Below are positions 43,614-51,536 of a stretch of DNA of 64,000 bases, one piece after another. Source of the stretch: Nocardia anocheti (GTDB lineage Bacteria; Actinomycetota; Actinomycetes; Mycobacteriales; Mycobacteriaceae); assembly GCF_029675105.1 (NCBI RefSeq), contig NZ_JAQQFV010000001.1:761606-825605 (forward strand). Reading direction: 5' to 3'. A model generated the notes under the pieces. That model ran no database searches. It was given only the letters and a program-made list of their open reading frames with translations, and was not told the origin of the DNA. Made by a program: the position numbers and the translations under genes. Each line of letters starts with the position of its first letter. Within the stretch, counting starts at the first letter, position 1.

Positions 43614-44588
43614 GTGCTCCTCCGTGCCCTGGCCGCCGCCGCGGCCCTGCTGCTGTTGTCGACCGGAACGGCGGGCGCCGACACCGCGCGCCTGGACCAC
43701 ATCGAACGGCCCGGTCAACGTCAGCAGACGCTGCACGTGTACTCCGCCGCCATGGACCGGGTGATCCCGCTGCAGGTCATCACCCCCTACGACACCAGCG
43801 AGCCCCGCCCCACCCTGTACCTGCTCAACGGCGCGGGCGGCGGCGAGGACATCGCGAACTGGTACACCCAGACCGATATCGTGCAGTTCTTCGCCGACAA
43901 GAACGTCAATGTGGTGACCCCCGCGTCGGGCAAGTTCTCCTACTACACCGACTGGCAGCGCGACGACCCGAAGCTCGGCCGCCACCAATGGCAGACCTTC
44001 CTCACCGAGGAACTGCCCCCGATCATCGATGCCACTCTGAACACCACCGGCGTCAATGCCATTGCCGGACTGTCGATGTCGGCCACCGCGGTCCTCAATC
44101 TGGCCATCGCCGCCCCGGATCGCTACCGCGCCGTCGGCGCCTACAGCGGCTGCGCCTCGGTCGCCGACCCGATGGGTCGCGCCTACGTCGACTTGGTCTT
44201 CGCCCGCGCCGGTGCCGATCCCGCCAATATGTGGGGCCCGCCCGGCGACCCGGCCTGGCGCGCCAACGACGCCTACCTGAACGCGGAAGGCTTGCGCGGC
44301 AAGGCGATCTACCTCTCCAGCGCCACCGGCCTGCCCGGCATCGCCGAGCAGATCCCACCCGGCGCCAGTCCCGGCAAGATCATCGGCCTGACCGATCAGA
44401 TCCTGCTCGGCGGCGCCATCGAGGCCGCCACCAACCTGTGCACCCAGCGTCTGGCGGCCCGCCTGCACGAGCTGAACATCCCCGCCCAGACCGTCTTCCG
44501 CCCCGCGGGCACCCACACCTGGAAGTACTGGGAACAGGACCTGCACAATTCCTGGCCGCTGCTCGCCGACGCTATCGACGCGCACTAG
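43614..44588 (+). CDS. Secreted esterase of the antigen-85/mycolyltransferase fold
   Basis: 324 residues from GTG 43614. Signal peptide LLRALAAAAALLLLSTGTAGADT. Alpha/beta-hydrolase of the esterase D/Ag85 group: TLYLLNGAGGGEDIANWYTQTDIVQFFADKNVNVVTP, nucleophile elbow GLSMSATAVL, acidic residue region and terminal GTHTWKYWEQDL with the catalytic His. Ag85-type enzymes transfer mycolates to trehalose or arabinogalactan; this one could be a mycolyltransferase or a related esterase. Same strand as the preceding secreted protein. Confidence 0.88.
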   Translation: MLLRALAAAAALLLLSTGTAGADTARLDHIERPGQRQQTLHVYSAAMDRVIPLQVITPYDTSEPRPTLYLLNGAGGGEDIANWYTQTDIVQFFADKNVNVVTPASGKFSYYTDWQRDDPKLGRHQWQTFLTEELPPIIDATLNTTGVNAIAGLSMSATAVLNLAIAAPDRYRAVGAYSGCASVADPMGRAYVDLVFARAGADPANMWGPPGDPAWRANDAYLNAEGLRGKAIYLSSATGLPGIAEQIPPGASPGKIIGLTDQILLGGAIEAATNLCTQRLAARLHELNIPAQTVFRPAGTHTWKYWEQDLHNSWPLLADAIDAH

Positions 44589-44674
44589 TCAAGCCCCCGA
44601 AAGTTATGCGGAACAACAACTTCGAGTCACCCGATGTGTTGGTTAGCTCCGCAAAGTTCTCGAAAGGCTAGTCA

Positions 44675-44911
44675 ATGCACCGTCGTATGGCCCGAATCCT
44701 CGTAGCGTCCGCCGCCGTCGCTGGCATCGCCGCGGGCGGCATCGCCCCCGCCCTCGCAGCCCCCGCTCCCGCCGCCCCCGCCGTGATCGCCGAGTCCGGC
44801 TCCGCGGACACCGGTTCCGCCCTCATCGACATCCCGCTCGGGCTCGCGAAACTTCTCATCTGTGGCCCCTGGGGCGCCGCCGAGCCGCACCCCAACCCGA
44901 TGTGCCGCTGA
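44675..44911 (+). CDS. Small secreted peptide, paralogue A
   Basis: 78 residues, ATG 44675. Signal peptide HRRMARILVASAAVAGIAAGGIAPALAAP, then a short mature part: VIAESGSADTGSALIDIPLG, LAKLLICGPWGAAEPHPNPMCR with two Cys that could form one disulfide. The mature region is about 45 residues. Closely related to the next gene, so the pair arose by tandem duplication. Function unknown; a secreted peptide or envelope component. Confidence 0.82.
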   Translation: MHRRMARILVASAAVAGIAAGGIAPALAAPAPAAPAVIAESGSADTGSALIDIPLGLAKLLICGPWGAAEPHPNPMCR

Positions 44912-45001
44912 CCCGGACGCACGGCGGGTGACCACCCGCCCGAACCGGCCCTGAGTCCCCGATCTCCCATTACGAAACCTTCAGCCCCGAAAGGCTCCCT
45001 C

Positions 45002-45223
45002 ATGCATCGTCGTCTGGCCCGTCTCCTGGTCGCCACCGCGGCCATCGCCGGTATCGCCGCGGCCGCCCCCGCCGCCATGGCCGCCCCCACCCCGACCGTC
45101 ATCGCCGAATCCGGCTCCGGTGGCACCGGTTCCGCCCTCCTCGACGCCCCCATCGGCCTCCTGAAGGTCATCCTCTGCGGCGGCACCGCAGGCACCCACC
45201 CCATCCCCTTCTGCAACAGCTGA
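45002..45223 (+). CDS. Small secreted peptide, paralogue B
   Basis: 73 residues, ATG 45002 with GAAAGG upstream. Same plan as paralogue A: signal peptide HRRLARLLVATAAIAGIAAAAPAAMAAP, the shared VIAESGSGGTGSALLDAPIG block, and a C-terminus KVILCGGTAGTHPIPFCNS with two Cys. The identity is highest in the TGSAL-D-P-GL segment; the second Cys and histidine-proline tail are kept. Terminates at a strong hairpin. Confidence 0.82.
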   Translation: MHRRLARLLVATAAIAGIAAAAPAAMAAPTPTVIAESGSGGTGSALLDAPIGLLKVILCGGTAGTHPIPFCNS

Positions 45224-45228
45224 CCCGA

Positions 45229-45272
45229 AAAGGCCGCGGCGGCACCCACAATCGGATGCCGCCGCGGCCTTT
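45229..45272. terminator. Terminator after the small secreted pair
   Basis: Perfect 16-bp stem AAAGGCCGCGGCGGCA / TGCCGCCGCGGCCTTT with a 12-nt loop; A and T runs at both ends make it bidirectional. Confidence 0.9.
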
Positions 45273-45315
45273 CGCTGTGTGTGACTACCGCTCGATGATC
45301 GCCACGACGCCCTGG
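45259..45315 (+). repeat. Direct repeat copy 1 flanking hipBA (duplicated fadA2 3' end)
   Basis: CCGCCGCGGCCTTTCGCT (45259-45276) followed after a short insertion by a 35-bp block (45281-45315) identical to 46982-47016, which is the end of the fadA2 coding region. Beyond the block the match to fadA2 decays, so this copy is a fragment. See copy 2. Confidence 0.9.
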
Positions 45316-45377
45316 GCGGCCTTCGTAGGCAGCGGCCATGGTCCACCGTGCTGCAGCGCTGTATGACTGTCGCACAA

Positions 45378-45395
45378 TCGGCAGAATTCTGCCGA
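45378..45395. promoter_or_regulatory. HipB operator 1
   Basis: TCGGCAGAATTCTGCCGA, a perfect 18-bp palindrome upstream of hipB. Autorepression by the HipB-HipA complex is the expected regulation. Confidence 0.85.
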
Positions 45396-45437
45396 ATCTG
45401 CCTGTGGGTTCTGTTGCTCTCTGACTTGCGTCAACAA

Positions 45438-45455
45438 TCGGCAGAATCTTGCTGA
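45438..45455. promoter_or_regulatory. HipB operator 2 (degenerate)
   Basis: TCGGCAGAATCTTGCTGA, three differences from operator 1, starting exactly 60 bp downstream of it. Confidence 0.75.
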
Positions 45456-45497
45456 AATTTCTTCCTGCGAGGTAATCTTCTCCTTGTTCGGGGCAGT

Positions 45498-45515
45498 TCG
45501 GCAGAATTCTGCCTA
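45498..45515. promoter_or_regulatory. HipB operator 3
   Basis: TCGGCAGAATTCTGCCTA, with the full 14-bp core palindrome, again exactly 60 bp further and ending 13 bp before the hipB start codon, so it should cover the promoter or leader. Confidence 0.85.
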
Positions 45516-45528
45516 TGATGGGAGGCCG

Positions 45529-45729
45529 GTGGAGCTGTTGAGGGAGATCGGCGCCTGCATTCGTGCCGAGCGTCGCAGACTTGCGCTGACCCAGGAACAA
45601 CTCGCGGAGATCGCCAACACCTCCACACGGACAGTGCGCGACATCGAGCACGGTGCCGGCTCGACCGGCATCGGGACGGTGGCTGCTGTCGCCGGGGCAG
45701 TGGGGCTGACGTTGCGGGTATCGCGATGA
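45529..45729 (+). CDS. hipB: HipB-like XRE antitoxin
   Basis: 66 residues from GTG 45529, with GGGAGG five bases upstream; a TTG start 45 bp earlier is in frame but would place operator 3 inside the gene. Single XRE HTH: IRAERRRLALTQEQLAEIANTSTRTVRDIEHG. The stop overlaps the HipA start as ATGA, typical for an antitoxin-toxin pair. Three operator palindromes upstream indicate autorepression. Neutralises and tethers HipA. Confidence 0.9.
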   Translation: MELLREIGACIRAERRRLALTQEQLAEIANTSTRTVRDIEHGAGSTGIGTVAAVAGAVGLTLRVSR

Positions 45730-46922
45730 CGGACCTGGAATCATTGCGGCGAGTGGGTAGTGCCGATGTCTACAAGGCCGGCCGCCTAGCGGCCTCGATC
45801 AACCGGACAAGTGTCGGGGGGACCGAGTTCGCTTACGTACCGGGTTATGCCGGTGAGCCGGTGGCATCCACCCTTCCGGTCGGCACCGCGGTGGTCAGGA
45901 ATGAATCGGGCTCGCTGCCGCCGTTCTTTGCCGGTCTGCTCCCAGAAGGGCACCGTCTGACGGTTCTGCGCCGGGCTGTGAAGACCAGCGCTGACGATGA
46001 ACTCAGTCTGCTGCTCGCCGTTGGTTCGGACGTCCCAGGCGACGTTCAGGTCATCCCTGTGGGCGAAGAGCTTGCAGATGGCCCAGCGCTGGCCGATTGT
46101 GCCTCGGCCGAAGACTTGGACTTCGACCGGCTGATCGACGATGTCGACCGGCAGGCAATTCCCGGCGTGCAGAACAAGGCGAGTGCGTCGATGATCAGCA
46201 CGCCGGTCGCGGCTGGATTCGGTCGATTCATCCTGAAGTTGTCGCAGTCGGGCTTTCCGCACCTGATCGAGAACGAGGCGGCACACCTGTCTGCCGCGCG
46301 GGTGATGAAACTCCCGGTCGCGAAAGCGGATCTCGTGAATGACAGGGGTGGCCGACCCGGCCTCCTCGTTCGCCGGTTCGATCGCACCTATGAAAATGAA
46401 GGGTGGCAGCGACTAGCGTTCGAGGACGCTACCCAGGTCCTGGGACTACCACCATCGGCCAAGTACAACATCGACGCTGTCGATGTTGTCGCGGCGGTGG
46501 CGGGGATAGCTGGAGCGCCACTGGTAGCCGTACGAAACCTGTACTTGCAGTACTTGTTTGCCTGGCTCACCGGCAACGGTGACCTGCACGGCAAGAACAT
46601 CGGGGTGTTGCGGGACGTAGTCGGGCGTTGGGAGATCGCACCGATCTACGACATCCCGTGCACCCTGATCTATGGTGACGAATCGATGGCGCTGCCGATC
46701 GCAGGGCGAACGAAGAACCTGCGAGTGAAACACTGGCTGGATTTCGCGTCGGAGATCGGACTGCCCCGCAGAGCTGCGGTCTCCGCACAGCGCCTTGCCC
46801 TACGAGCATCTGCCACAGTTGATTTCGAGCGTCTGCCATTCAGCGGTTCGCCGAGAAATCGAGCAGTGCGCGAGCTGCGGTTGCGTCGCGCCGAACTGGA
46901 GCAGTCGTTCGAGTCCTGCTGA
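45726..46922 (+). CDS. hipA: HipA-family serine/threonine kinase toxin
   Basis: 398 residues, ATG 45726. N-terminal HipA_N region (SADVYKAGRLAASINRT; LPPFFAGLLPEGHRL), then the G-x-Q-x-K loop PGVQNKASAS near residue 148, catalytic NGDLHGKNIGVL near residue 283 and the metal-binding YDIPCT. HipA kinases phosphorylate glutamyl-tRNA synthetase or similar targets to stop translation and cause persistence; the target here is unknown. All key catalytic residues appear intact, so an active toxin is expected. The gene is codon-biased slightly less than neighbours and lies inside a direct-repeat-bracketed insertion. Confidence 0.93.
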   Translation: MTDLESLRRVGSADVYKAGRLAASINRTSVGGTEFAYVPGYAGEPVASTLPVGTAVVRNESGSLPPFFAGLLPEGHRLTVLRRAVKTSADDELSLLLAVGSDVPGDVQVIPVGEELADGPALADCASAEDLDFDRLIDDVDRQAIPGVQNKASASMISTPVAAGFGRFILKLSQSGFPHLIENEAAHLSAARVMKLPVAKADLVNDRGGRPGLLVRRFDRTYENEGWQRLAFEDATQVLGLPPSAKYNIDAVDVVAAVAGIAGAPLVAVRNLYLQYLFAWLTGNGDLHGKNIGVLRDVVGRWEIAPIYDIPCTLIYGDESMALPIAGRTKNLRVKHWLDFASEIGLPRRAAVSAQRLALRASATVDFERLPFSGSPRNRAVRELRLRRAELEQSFESC

Positions 46923-46932
46923 GAACGCCGAC

Positions 46933-46967
46933 GGCGGGTACTGCCGATTATCCCAGGAGTACCCGCC
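46933..46967 (+). terminator. hipA terminator
   Basis: Ten-base arms GGCGGGTACT / AGTACCCGCC with a 15-nt loop, just after the hipA stop; the right arm runs into direct repeat copy 2, followed by GGCCTTTCGC. Confidence 0.7.
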
Positions 46968-47016
46968 GCGGCCTTTCGCTGGTGACTACCGCTCGATGAT
47001 CGCCACGACGCCCTGG
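46963..47016 (+). repeat. Direct repeat copy 2 flanking hipBA (true fadA2 3' end)
   Basis: Same 18 bp plus 35 bp as copy 1, here continuous with the intact fadA2 gene. The two copies, ~1.7 kb apart in the same orientation, bracket the whole hipBA module. Confidence 0.9.
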
Positions 47017-48320
47017 CCGCCCGCGGCGCAGATGGAGACCAGCGCGCGGCCGGATCCCTTCTCCGCCAGCATCTTCGCGGTCGAGGCGACGATGCGGCCG
47101 CCGGTGGCGGCGAACGGGTGGCCCGCGGCCAGCGAGGAGCCGTTGACGTTGAGCTTGCTGCGGTCGATCGAGCCCAGCGCGCCGTCCAGGCCCAGGCGCT
47201 CCTTGCAGTAGGCGTCGGACTCCCACGCGGCCAGGGTGGCCAGCACCACCGAGGCGAAGGCCTCGTGGATCTCGTAGTAGTCGAAGTCCTGCAGGGTCAG
47301 GCCGTTGCGGGCCAGCAGGCGCGGCACCGCGTAGGTGGGCGCCATCAGCAGGCCGTCGGGGCCGTGGATGTAGTCGACCGAGGCGACCTCGGTGTCCACC
47401 AGGTGCGCGAGTACCGGCAGGTTGCGCTCGGTGGCCCACTCCTCGCTCGACAGCAGCACCGCCGACGCGCCGTCGGTGAGCGGGGTGGAGTTACCCGCGG
47501 TCATGGTGGCGTCGCCCAGCTTGGTGCCGAACACCGGCTTGAGGGTGGCCAGCTTTTCCACGGTCGAGCCCGGACGCAGGTTGTCGTCGCGGGTCAGGCC
47601 GAGGAACGGGGTGATCAGGTCGTCGAAGAAGCCCCGGTCGTAGGCGGCGGCCATGTTCTTGTGCGAGAGGTAGGCCAGCTCGTCCTGCGCCTCGCGGGCG
47701 ACGCCGAACTCCTTGGCGGTGATGGCGGCGTGCTCACCCATCGACAGCCCGGTGCGCGGCTCGGCATTGCGCGGGATCTCGATGCCGAGGAACGAGGGGC
47801 GCAGCTGCCCGACCAGCTTGAGCCGGTCCTTGTTGGTCTTGGCGCGGTTGGCGGTGAGCATCCACTCGCGCATGTCCTCGCTGACGCCGATCGGCGCGTC
47901 GGAGGTGGTGTCGGTGCCGCCGCCGATGCCCGACTCGATGCGGCCCAGCGCGATGGCGTCACCGACGGTCGCGATGGACTGCAGCCCGGTGCCACAGGCG
48001 AGCTGCAGGTCGTGGGCGGGGGTGTACGGCGAGAGCTTGGAGCCGAGCACGCTCTCGCGGATCAGGCTGTGCTCGCCGACCTTCTTGAGCACCGCGCCAC
48101 CGACGACCATGCCCAGGCGCTCGCCCTGCAGGCCGAACCGGCTGACCAGCCCGTCCAGGGTGGCGGTGAACATGTCCTGGTTGGAGGCCTTCGCGTAGGC
48201 CTTGTCGGACCGAGCGAACGGGATGCGGTTACCACCAACGATGGCGACCGGACGCGCGGTCTTCGCGGTCTTGGCGGTGGTCTTGGCCTTGGCCGTCGCC
48301 GAGCGGGCTTTGCTTGTCAC
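46986..48320 (-). CDS. fadA2: Acetyl-CoA acetyltransferase / 3-ketoacyl-CoA thiolase FadA2
   Basis: 444 residues, GTG 48320, with a Lys/Ala/Thr-rich N-terminal extension before PVAIVGGNRIPFARSDKAYA. Thiolase features: LQLACGTGLQSI (acyl-accepting Cys), NVNGSSLAAGHPFAATGGRIV (His) and CAAGGQG (second Cys). It carries out the thiolytic step of beta-oxidation or the reverse condensation. Divergent from fabG4 across a promoter region with a TetR palindrome. Matches Rv0243; the adjacent hipBA insertion duplicated its last 35 bp without harming the reading frame. Confidence 0.95.
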   Translation of the reverse strand: MTSKARSATAKAKTTAKTAKTARPVAIVGGNRIPFARSDKAYAKASNQDMFTATLDGLVSRFGLQGERLGMVVGGAVLKKVGEHSLIRESVLGSKLSPYTPAHDLQLACGTGLQSIATVGDAIALGRIESGIGGGTDTTSDAPIGVSEDMREWMLTANRAKTNKDRLKLVGQLRPSFLGIEIPRNAEPRTGLSMGEHAAITAKEFGVAREAQDELAYLSHKNMAAAYDRGFFDDLITPFLGLTRDDNLRPGSTVEKLATLKPVFGTKLGDATMTAGNSTPLTDGASAVLLSSEEWATERNLPVLAHLVDTEVASVDYIHGPDGLLMAPTYAVPRLLARNGLTLQDFDYYEIHEAFASVVLATLAAWESDAYCKERLGLDGALGSIDRSKLNVNGSSLAAGHPFAATGGRIVASTAKMLAEKGSGRALVSICAAGGQGVVAIIER

Positions 48321-48377
48321 TCGAGTTCTCCATGGTCTCGTCGGTTCCGGGTACGCCGGGCGTATCGGTTTACATTA

Positions 48378-48397
48378 AACTTACTCTGGAGTAAGTT
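48378..48397. promoter_or_regulatory. Perfect TetR operator between fadA2 and fabG4 (copy 2)
   Basis: AACTTACTC-tg-GAGTAAGTT, nine-base perfect arms, centrally placed in the divergent gap (58 bp from the fadA2 start, 96 bp from the fabG4 start). Same site as upstream of the TetR gene at 37433. Confidence 0.85.
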
Positions 48398-48492
48398 CGT
48401 TTGTCGACACCGTACCCGCAAATGTGATTCACACGGGGGACACTGGGCGAGCACGGTCATACAACACGTCGAGCACAGAGAAGGTAGGAACA

Positions 48493-49851
48493 GTGGCAGC
48501 CAAGAGCAAGGGCGCACCCAACCTCTACGGATCCTTCATCCACTCCGCCCCCGGCGCGTTCCTGGCGAGCAAGCTGGGCCTGCCCCAGCCCGCTCAGCTG
48601 CGCCGATACCAGGCGGGCGAGCCCGCCCTGCCGGGTCCGGTCCTGCTGGGCGGCAAGGGTCGCCTCGCCGAGCCGGTCCGCGCACTGCTGGCCGCCGATT
48701 ACACCGTCGCCGATGCGCTCGACTCGGGCACCAAGTACGGCGCCCTGGTCTTCGACGCCACCGGCATCGACTCCATCGAGGGTCTGTCGCAGCTGTTCGA
48801 ATTCTTCCAGCCCGCGATGCGCAGCCTCGCACCTTCGGGGCGTGTCGTCGTGCTCGGCACCACTCCCGAGCTCGTCGGCTCGGTCGACGCGCAGATCGCC
48901 CAGCGCGCGCTCGAGGGCTTCAGCCGCTCGATCGCCAAGGAACTGCTGCGCGGCGCCACCGGCCAGCTGGTCTACGTGCACCCCGAGGCGGGCGCCGCGG
49001 CCACCGGCCTCGAGTCCACCCTGCGCTTCCTGCTCTCGGGCAAGTCGGCCTTCGTCGACGGCCAGGTCATCCGGGTCGGCAAGGACGACTCCACCGCCCC
49101 CGCCAGCTGGGACAAGCCCCTCGCGGGCAAGGTCGCCGTGGTGACCGGTGCCGCCCGCGGCATCGGCGCCACCATCGCCGAGGTCTTCGCCCGTGACGGC
49201 GCCACCGTCATCGTGGCCGACATCCCCGCCGCCGGCGAGGCCCTGTCCGAGACCGCCAACAAGGTCGGCGCCACCGCCCTGGCTCTCGACGTCACCGCGC
49301 CCGACGCCGCCGAGCGCCTGGCCGACTTCGCCACCGAGCGCTTCGGCGGCATCGACATCGTCGTGCACAACGCCGGTATCACCCGCGACAAGCTGCTCGC
49401 CAACATGGACGAGGGCCGCTGGAACTCGGTCATCAACGTCAATCTCGCTGCGCCGCACCGCATCACCTCCGGCCTGGTCGCCAAGGGCGTGCTCAAGGAA
49501 GGCGGCCGCGTGATCGACGTGTCCTCCATCGCGGGCATCGCGGGCAACCGCGGCCAGACCAACTACGGCGCCTCCAAGGCCGGTGTCATCGGCATGGTCG
49601 ACGCCGAGGCCCCGCTGCTGGCCGCGAAGGGCATCACCATCAACGCCGTGGCCCCCGGCTTCATCGAGACCGCCATGACCGCCGCCATCCCGGTCGGCAC
49701 CCGCGAGGCCGGTCGCCTGATGAGCTCGCTGCTGCAGGGCGGCCAGACCGTCGACGTCGCCGAGACCATCGCCTACTTCGCCAGCCCGGCGTCGAACGCG
49801 GTGAGCGGCAACGTGGTTCGCGTCTGCGGTCAGAGCCTGATCGGCGCCTGA
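48493..49851 (+). CDS. fabG4: High-molecular-weight beta-ketoacyl reductase FabG4
   Basis: 452 residues from GTG 48493 ([18 protein letters not shown]), with AAGGTAGGA upstream. Two Rossmann halves: an N-terminal degenerate flavodoxin-like domain (residues 1-~205) and a C-terminal SDR domain with [34 protein letters not shown], catalytic S-x-I-A-G and YGASKAG. Length fits FabG4 (Rv0242c), which reduces 3-ketoacyl-CoA with NADH. Stop and htdX start overlap by one base (TGATG), so reductase and dehydratase are made together. Confidence 0.95.
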   Translation: MAAKSKGAPNLYGSFIHSAPGAFLASKLGLPQPAQLRRYQAGEPALPGPVLLGGKGRLAEPVRALLAADYTVADALDSGTKYGALVFDATGIDSIEGLSQLFEFFQPAMRSLAPSGRVVVLGTTPELVGSVDAQIAQRALEGFSRSIAKELLRGATGQLVYVHPEAGAAATGLESTLRFLLSGKSAFVDGQVIRVGKDDSTAPASWDKPLAGKVAVVTGAARGIGATIAEVFARDGATVIVADIPAAGEALSETANKVGATALALDVTAPDAAERLADFATERFGGIDIVVHNAGITRDKLLANMDEGRWNSVINVNLAAPHRITSGLVAKGVLKEGGRVIDVSSIAGIAGNRGQTNYGASKAGVIGMVDAEAPLLAAKGITINAVAPGFIETAMTAAIPVGTREAGRLMSSLLQGGQTVDVAETIAYFASPASNAVSGNVVRVCGQSLIGA

Positions 49852-50720
49852 TGACCCAGACCATCACCCTCGCCGAGGTTCCGAAGAACGGCGGGCTCTA
49901 CGCGAAGGCTGCGCTGGGCGCCGTCCCGCTGCCGGGCCCGCTCTCGGGTCGCAAGCCGACCCTGCCCGACCGCCGCGTCGTCCTCGACGGCTTCCAGGTC
50001 GATCCCGATCACCTGGCCGCCTACTGCCACGCGACCGGTCTGCGCTTCAGCGACACCCTGCCGCTGACCTACCCGTTCATCCTGTCGTTCCCGCTGATGA
50101 TGGAACTGCTTGTGGCACGGGACTTCCCGTTCACCGCAGTCGGCTCCGTCCATCTCGAGAACGTCATCGAGCGCACCCGCGAGATCTCCGTCGCCGAGCC
50201 GCTCGACTTCACCGCGCACATCGAGAACCTCCGGGAACACCCGAAGGGCCTGCTGATCGACGCGGTGACCGAGATCCGGGTCGGCCGGGAACTGGTCTGG
50301 CGCCAGGTCTCGACCATGCTGCACCAGCAGCGCACCTCCCTCTCGGGCGGTCCGAAGTCGGCACCCCCCGCCGACGAGGTCCCCCCGCCCCCGCTGCGCG
50401 TGCAGCGCGTGGATCAGAAGATCATCAACCGCTACGCCGCGGCCTCCGGTGACCGCAACCCGATCCACGTCTCCGGGCTGGGCGCCAAGGCCATGGGTTT
50501 CCCCCAGACCATCGCCCACGGCATGTGGTCGGCCGCCATCATCCTCGCCACCGTCGAGGGTCGGGTTCCCGAAAAGGCCACGTACGCGGTCAAATTCGGC
50601 AAGCCCATCTTCCTCCCGTCGTCGATCAACATCTACGCCGACCAGGCAGACACCGGCTGGGACCTCTCCATCCTCCACCCCAAAAAGGGCTTCCCCCACC
50701 TCACCGCCACCCTGCGCTGA
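49851..50720 (+). CDS. htdX: MaoC-like (R)-3-hydroxyacyl dehydratase HtdX
   Basis: 289 residues, ATG 49851 overlapping the fabG4 stop by one base. Double hot-dog protein; the second half carries the hydratase-2 motif YAAASGDRNPIHVSGLGAKAMGFPQTIAHGMW with the catalytic Asp and His. HtdX (Rv0241c) dehydrates 3-hydroxyacyl thioesters after FabG4 reduction. With fadA2 the three genes make a condensation-reduction-dehydration set, or its beta-oxidation reverse. Ends at a perfect terminator. Confidence 0.95.
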   Translation: MTQTITLAEVPKNGGLYAKAALGAVPLPGPLSGRKPTLPDRRVVLDGFQVDPDHLAAYCHATGLRFSDTLPLTYPFILSFPLMMELLVARDFPFTAVGSVHLENVIERTREISVAEPLDFTAHIENLREHPKGLLIDAVTEIRVGRELVWRQVSTMLHQQRTSLSGGPKSAPPADEVPPPPLRVQRVDQKIINRYAAASGDRNPIHVSGLGAKAMGFPQTIAHGMWSAAIILATVEGRVPEKATYAVKFGKPIFLPSSINIYADQADTGWDLSILHPKKGFPHLTATLR

Positions 50721-50730
50721 GAACGGAGCC

Positions 50731-50764
50731 ACAGGGCCGCACATCGCCGGATGTGCGGCCCTGT
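50731..50764 (+). terminator. Terminator of the fabG4-htdX operon
   Basis: Perfect 14-bp stem ACAGGGCCGCACAT / ATGTGCGGCCCTGT, 6-nt loop, followed by TGTTG, 11 bp after the htdX stop. Confidence 0.9.
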
Positions 50765-50846
50765 TGTGCGCTGCGGCAAATCGCTCTAGTGTCTTGTCGC
50801 CCGGGCGCATTCGGCCCGGTAAGTTGCGAATGTTCGGGGGGACGCC

Positions 50847-51536
50847 GTGTCGGCGCCACAGGAATTCCAGTCGGCGCGTGCCGACTTCAGTACCGCCAAC
50901 GGGATCTACTGCAGCATCTGCGGGGCAACACCCGCGATCCGCACACCGATCCGATCCCATCGCGGTGCCGTCATCGTCATGCAGTTCATCACCCGGCCCG
51001 GCCCGTACTGTCGCGACTGCGGAATCGCCACCTATCGCGATCTCACGGTCGAGAGCGCGCTGATGGGCTGGTACGGGCTGATTTCGGTGATCGTGAATCC
51101 GTTCATCATGTTGCAGAACATCGGCGCTGCCCGGCGGATCAACAAACTCCCACCGCCTATACCCGGTGCACCGCGCCCGCCGTTGAACCCCGGAAAGCCG
51201 TTGCTGCGCCGCGCGGGGATGCTCGGTGTCCTCATTCCCATCGTGCTGGGGACATTGCTGGCTGTGGGTCTCGTACGCGCCGAAGAGCGCTCGGCGAGCA
51301 GCGCGGCAATCGGTGACTGCGTGGTGAACCGCAACGGCAACAAGGTCGACGACGACCACCCCGACGTGGAGAAGATCTCCTGTACCGATCCCGCGGCGAT
51401 GGGCAAGATCATCGCCAAAGTCGCTGGTAGCAAGGGTTCTCTGTCCGCCGGCGAGCTCCAGTGCGCGAAGTACCCGACCACAGAATTCGTCTATGTCACC
51501 GAGGAATACACGTTGTGTCTGGCTAGCCCACGTTGA
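50847..51536 (+). CDS. Membrane protein with zinc-ribbon-like N-terminus and LppU-like tail
   Basis: 229 residues from GTG 50847. Two CxxC pairs (IYCSICGAT; YCRDCGIA) about 37 residues apart can bind one Zn. Then hydrophobic ALMGWYGLISVIVNPFIML, a Pro-rich linker and a TM (GMLGVLIPIVLGTLLAVGLV). The C-terminal ~70 residues (IGDCVVNRNGN, SCTDPAAMGKIIAKV, CAKYPTTEFVYV) resemble the LppU/SCO3897-type extracellular domain. Inferred topology: cytosolic ribbon, external domain. Function unknown. Confidence 0.75.
   Translation: MSAPQEFQSARADFSTANGIYCSICGATPAIRTPIRSHRGAVIVMQFITRPGPYCRDCGIATYRDLTVESALMGWYGLISVIVNPFIMLQNIGAARRINKLPPPIPGAPRPPLNPGKPLLRRAGMLGVLIPIVLGTLLAVGLVRAEERSASSAAIGDCVVNRNGNKVDDDHPDVEKISCTDPAAMGKIIAKVAGSKGSLSAGELQCAKYPTTEFVYVTEEYTLCLASPR

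Noticed and set aside
41027..43702. A 891-residue minus-strand open frame across gnd and the secreted gene
   Set aside because: Antisense to gnd and low-complexity; gnd and the secreted protein have proper motifs, signal peptide and ribosome-binding sites.
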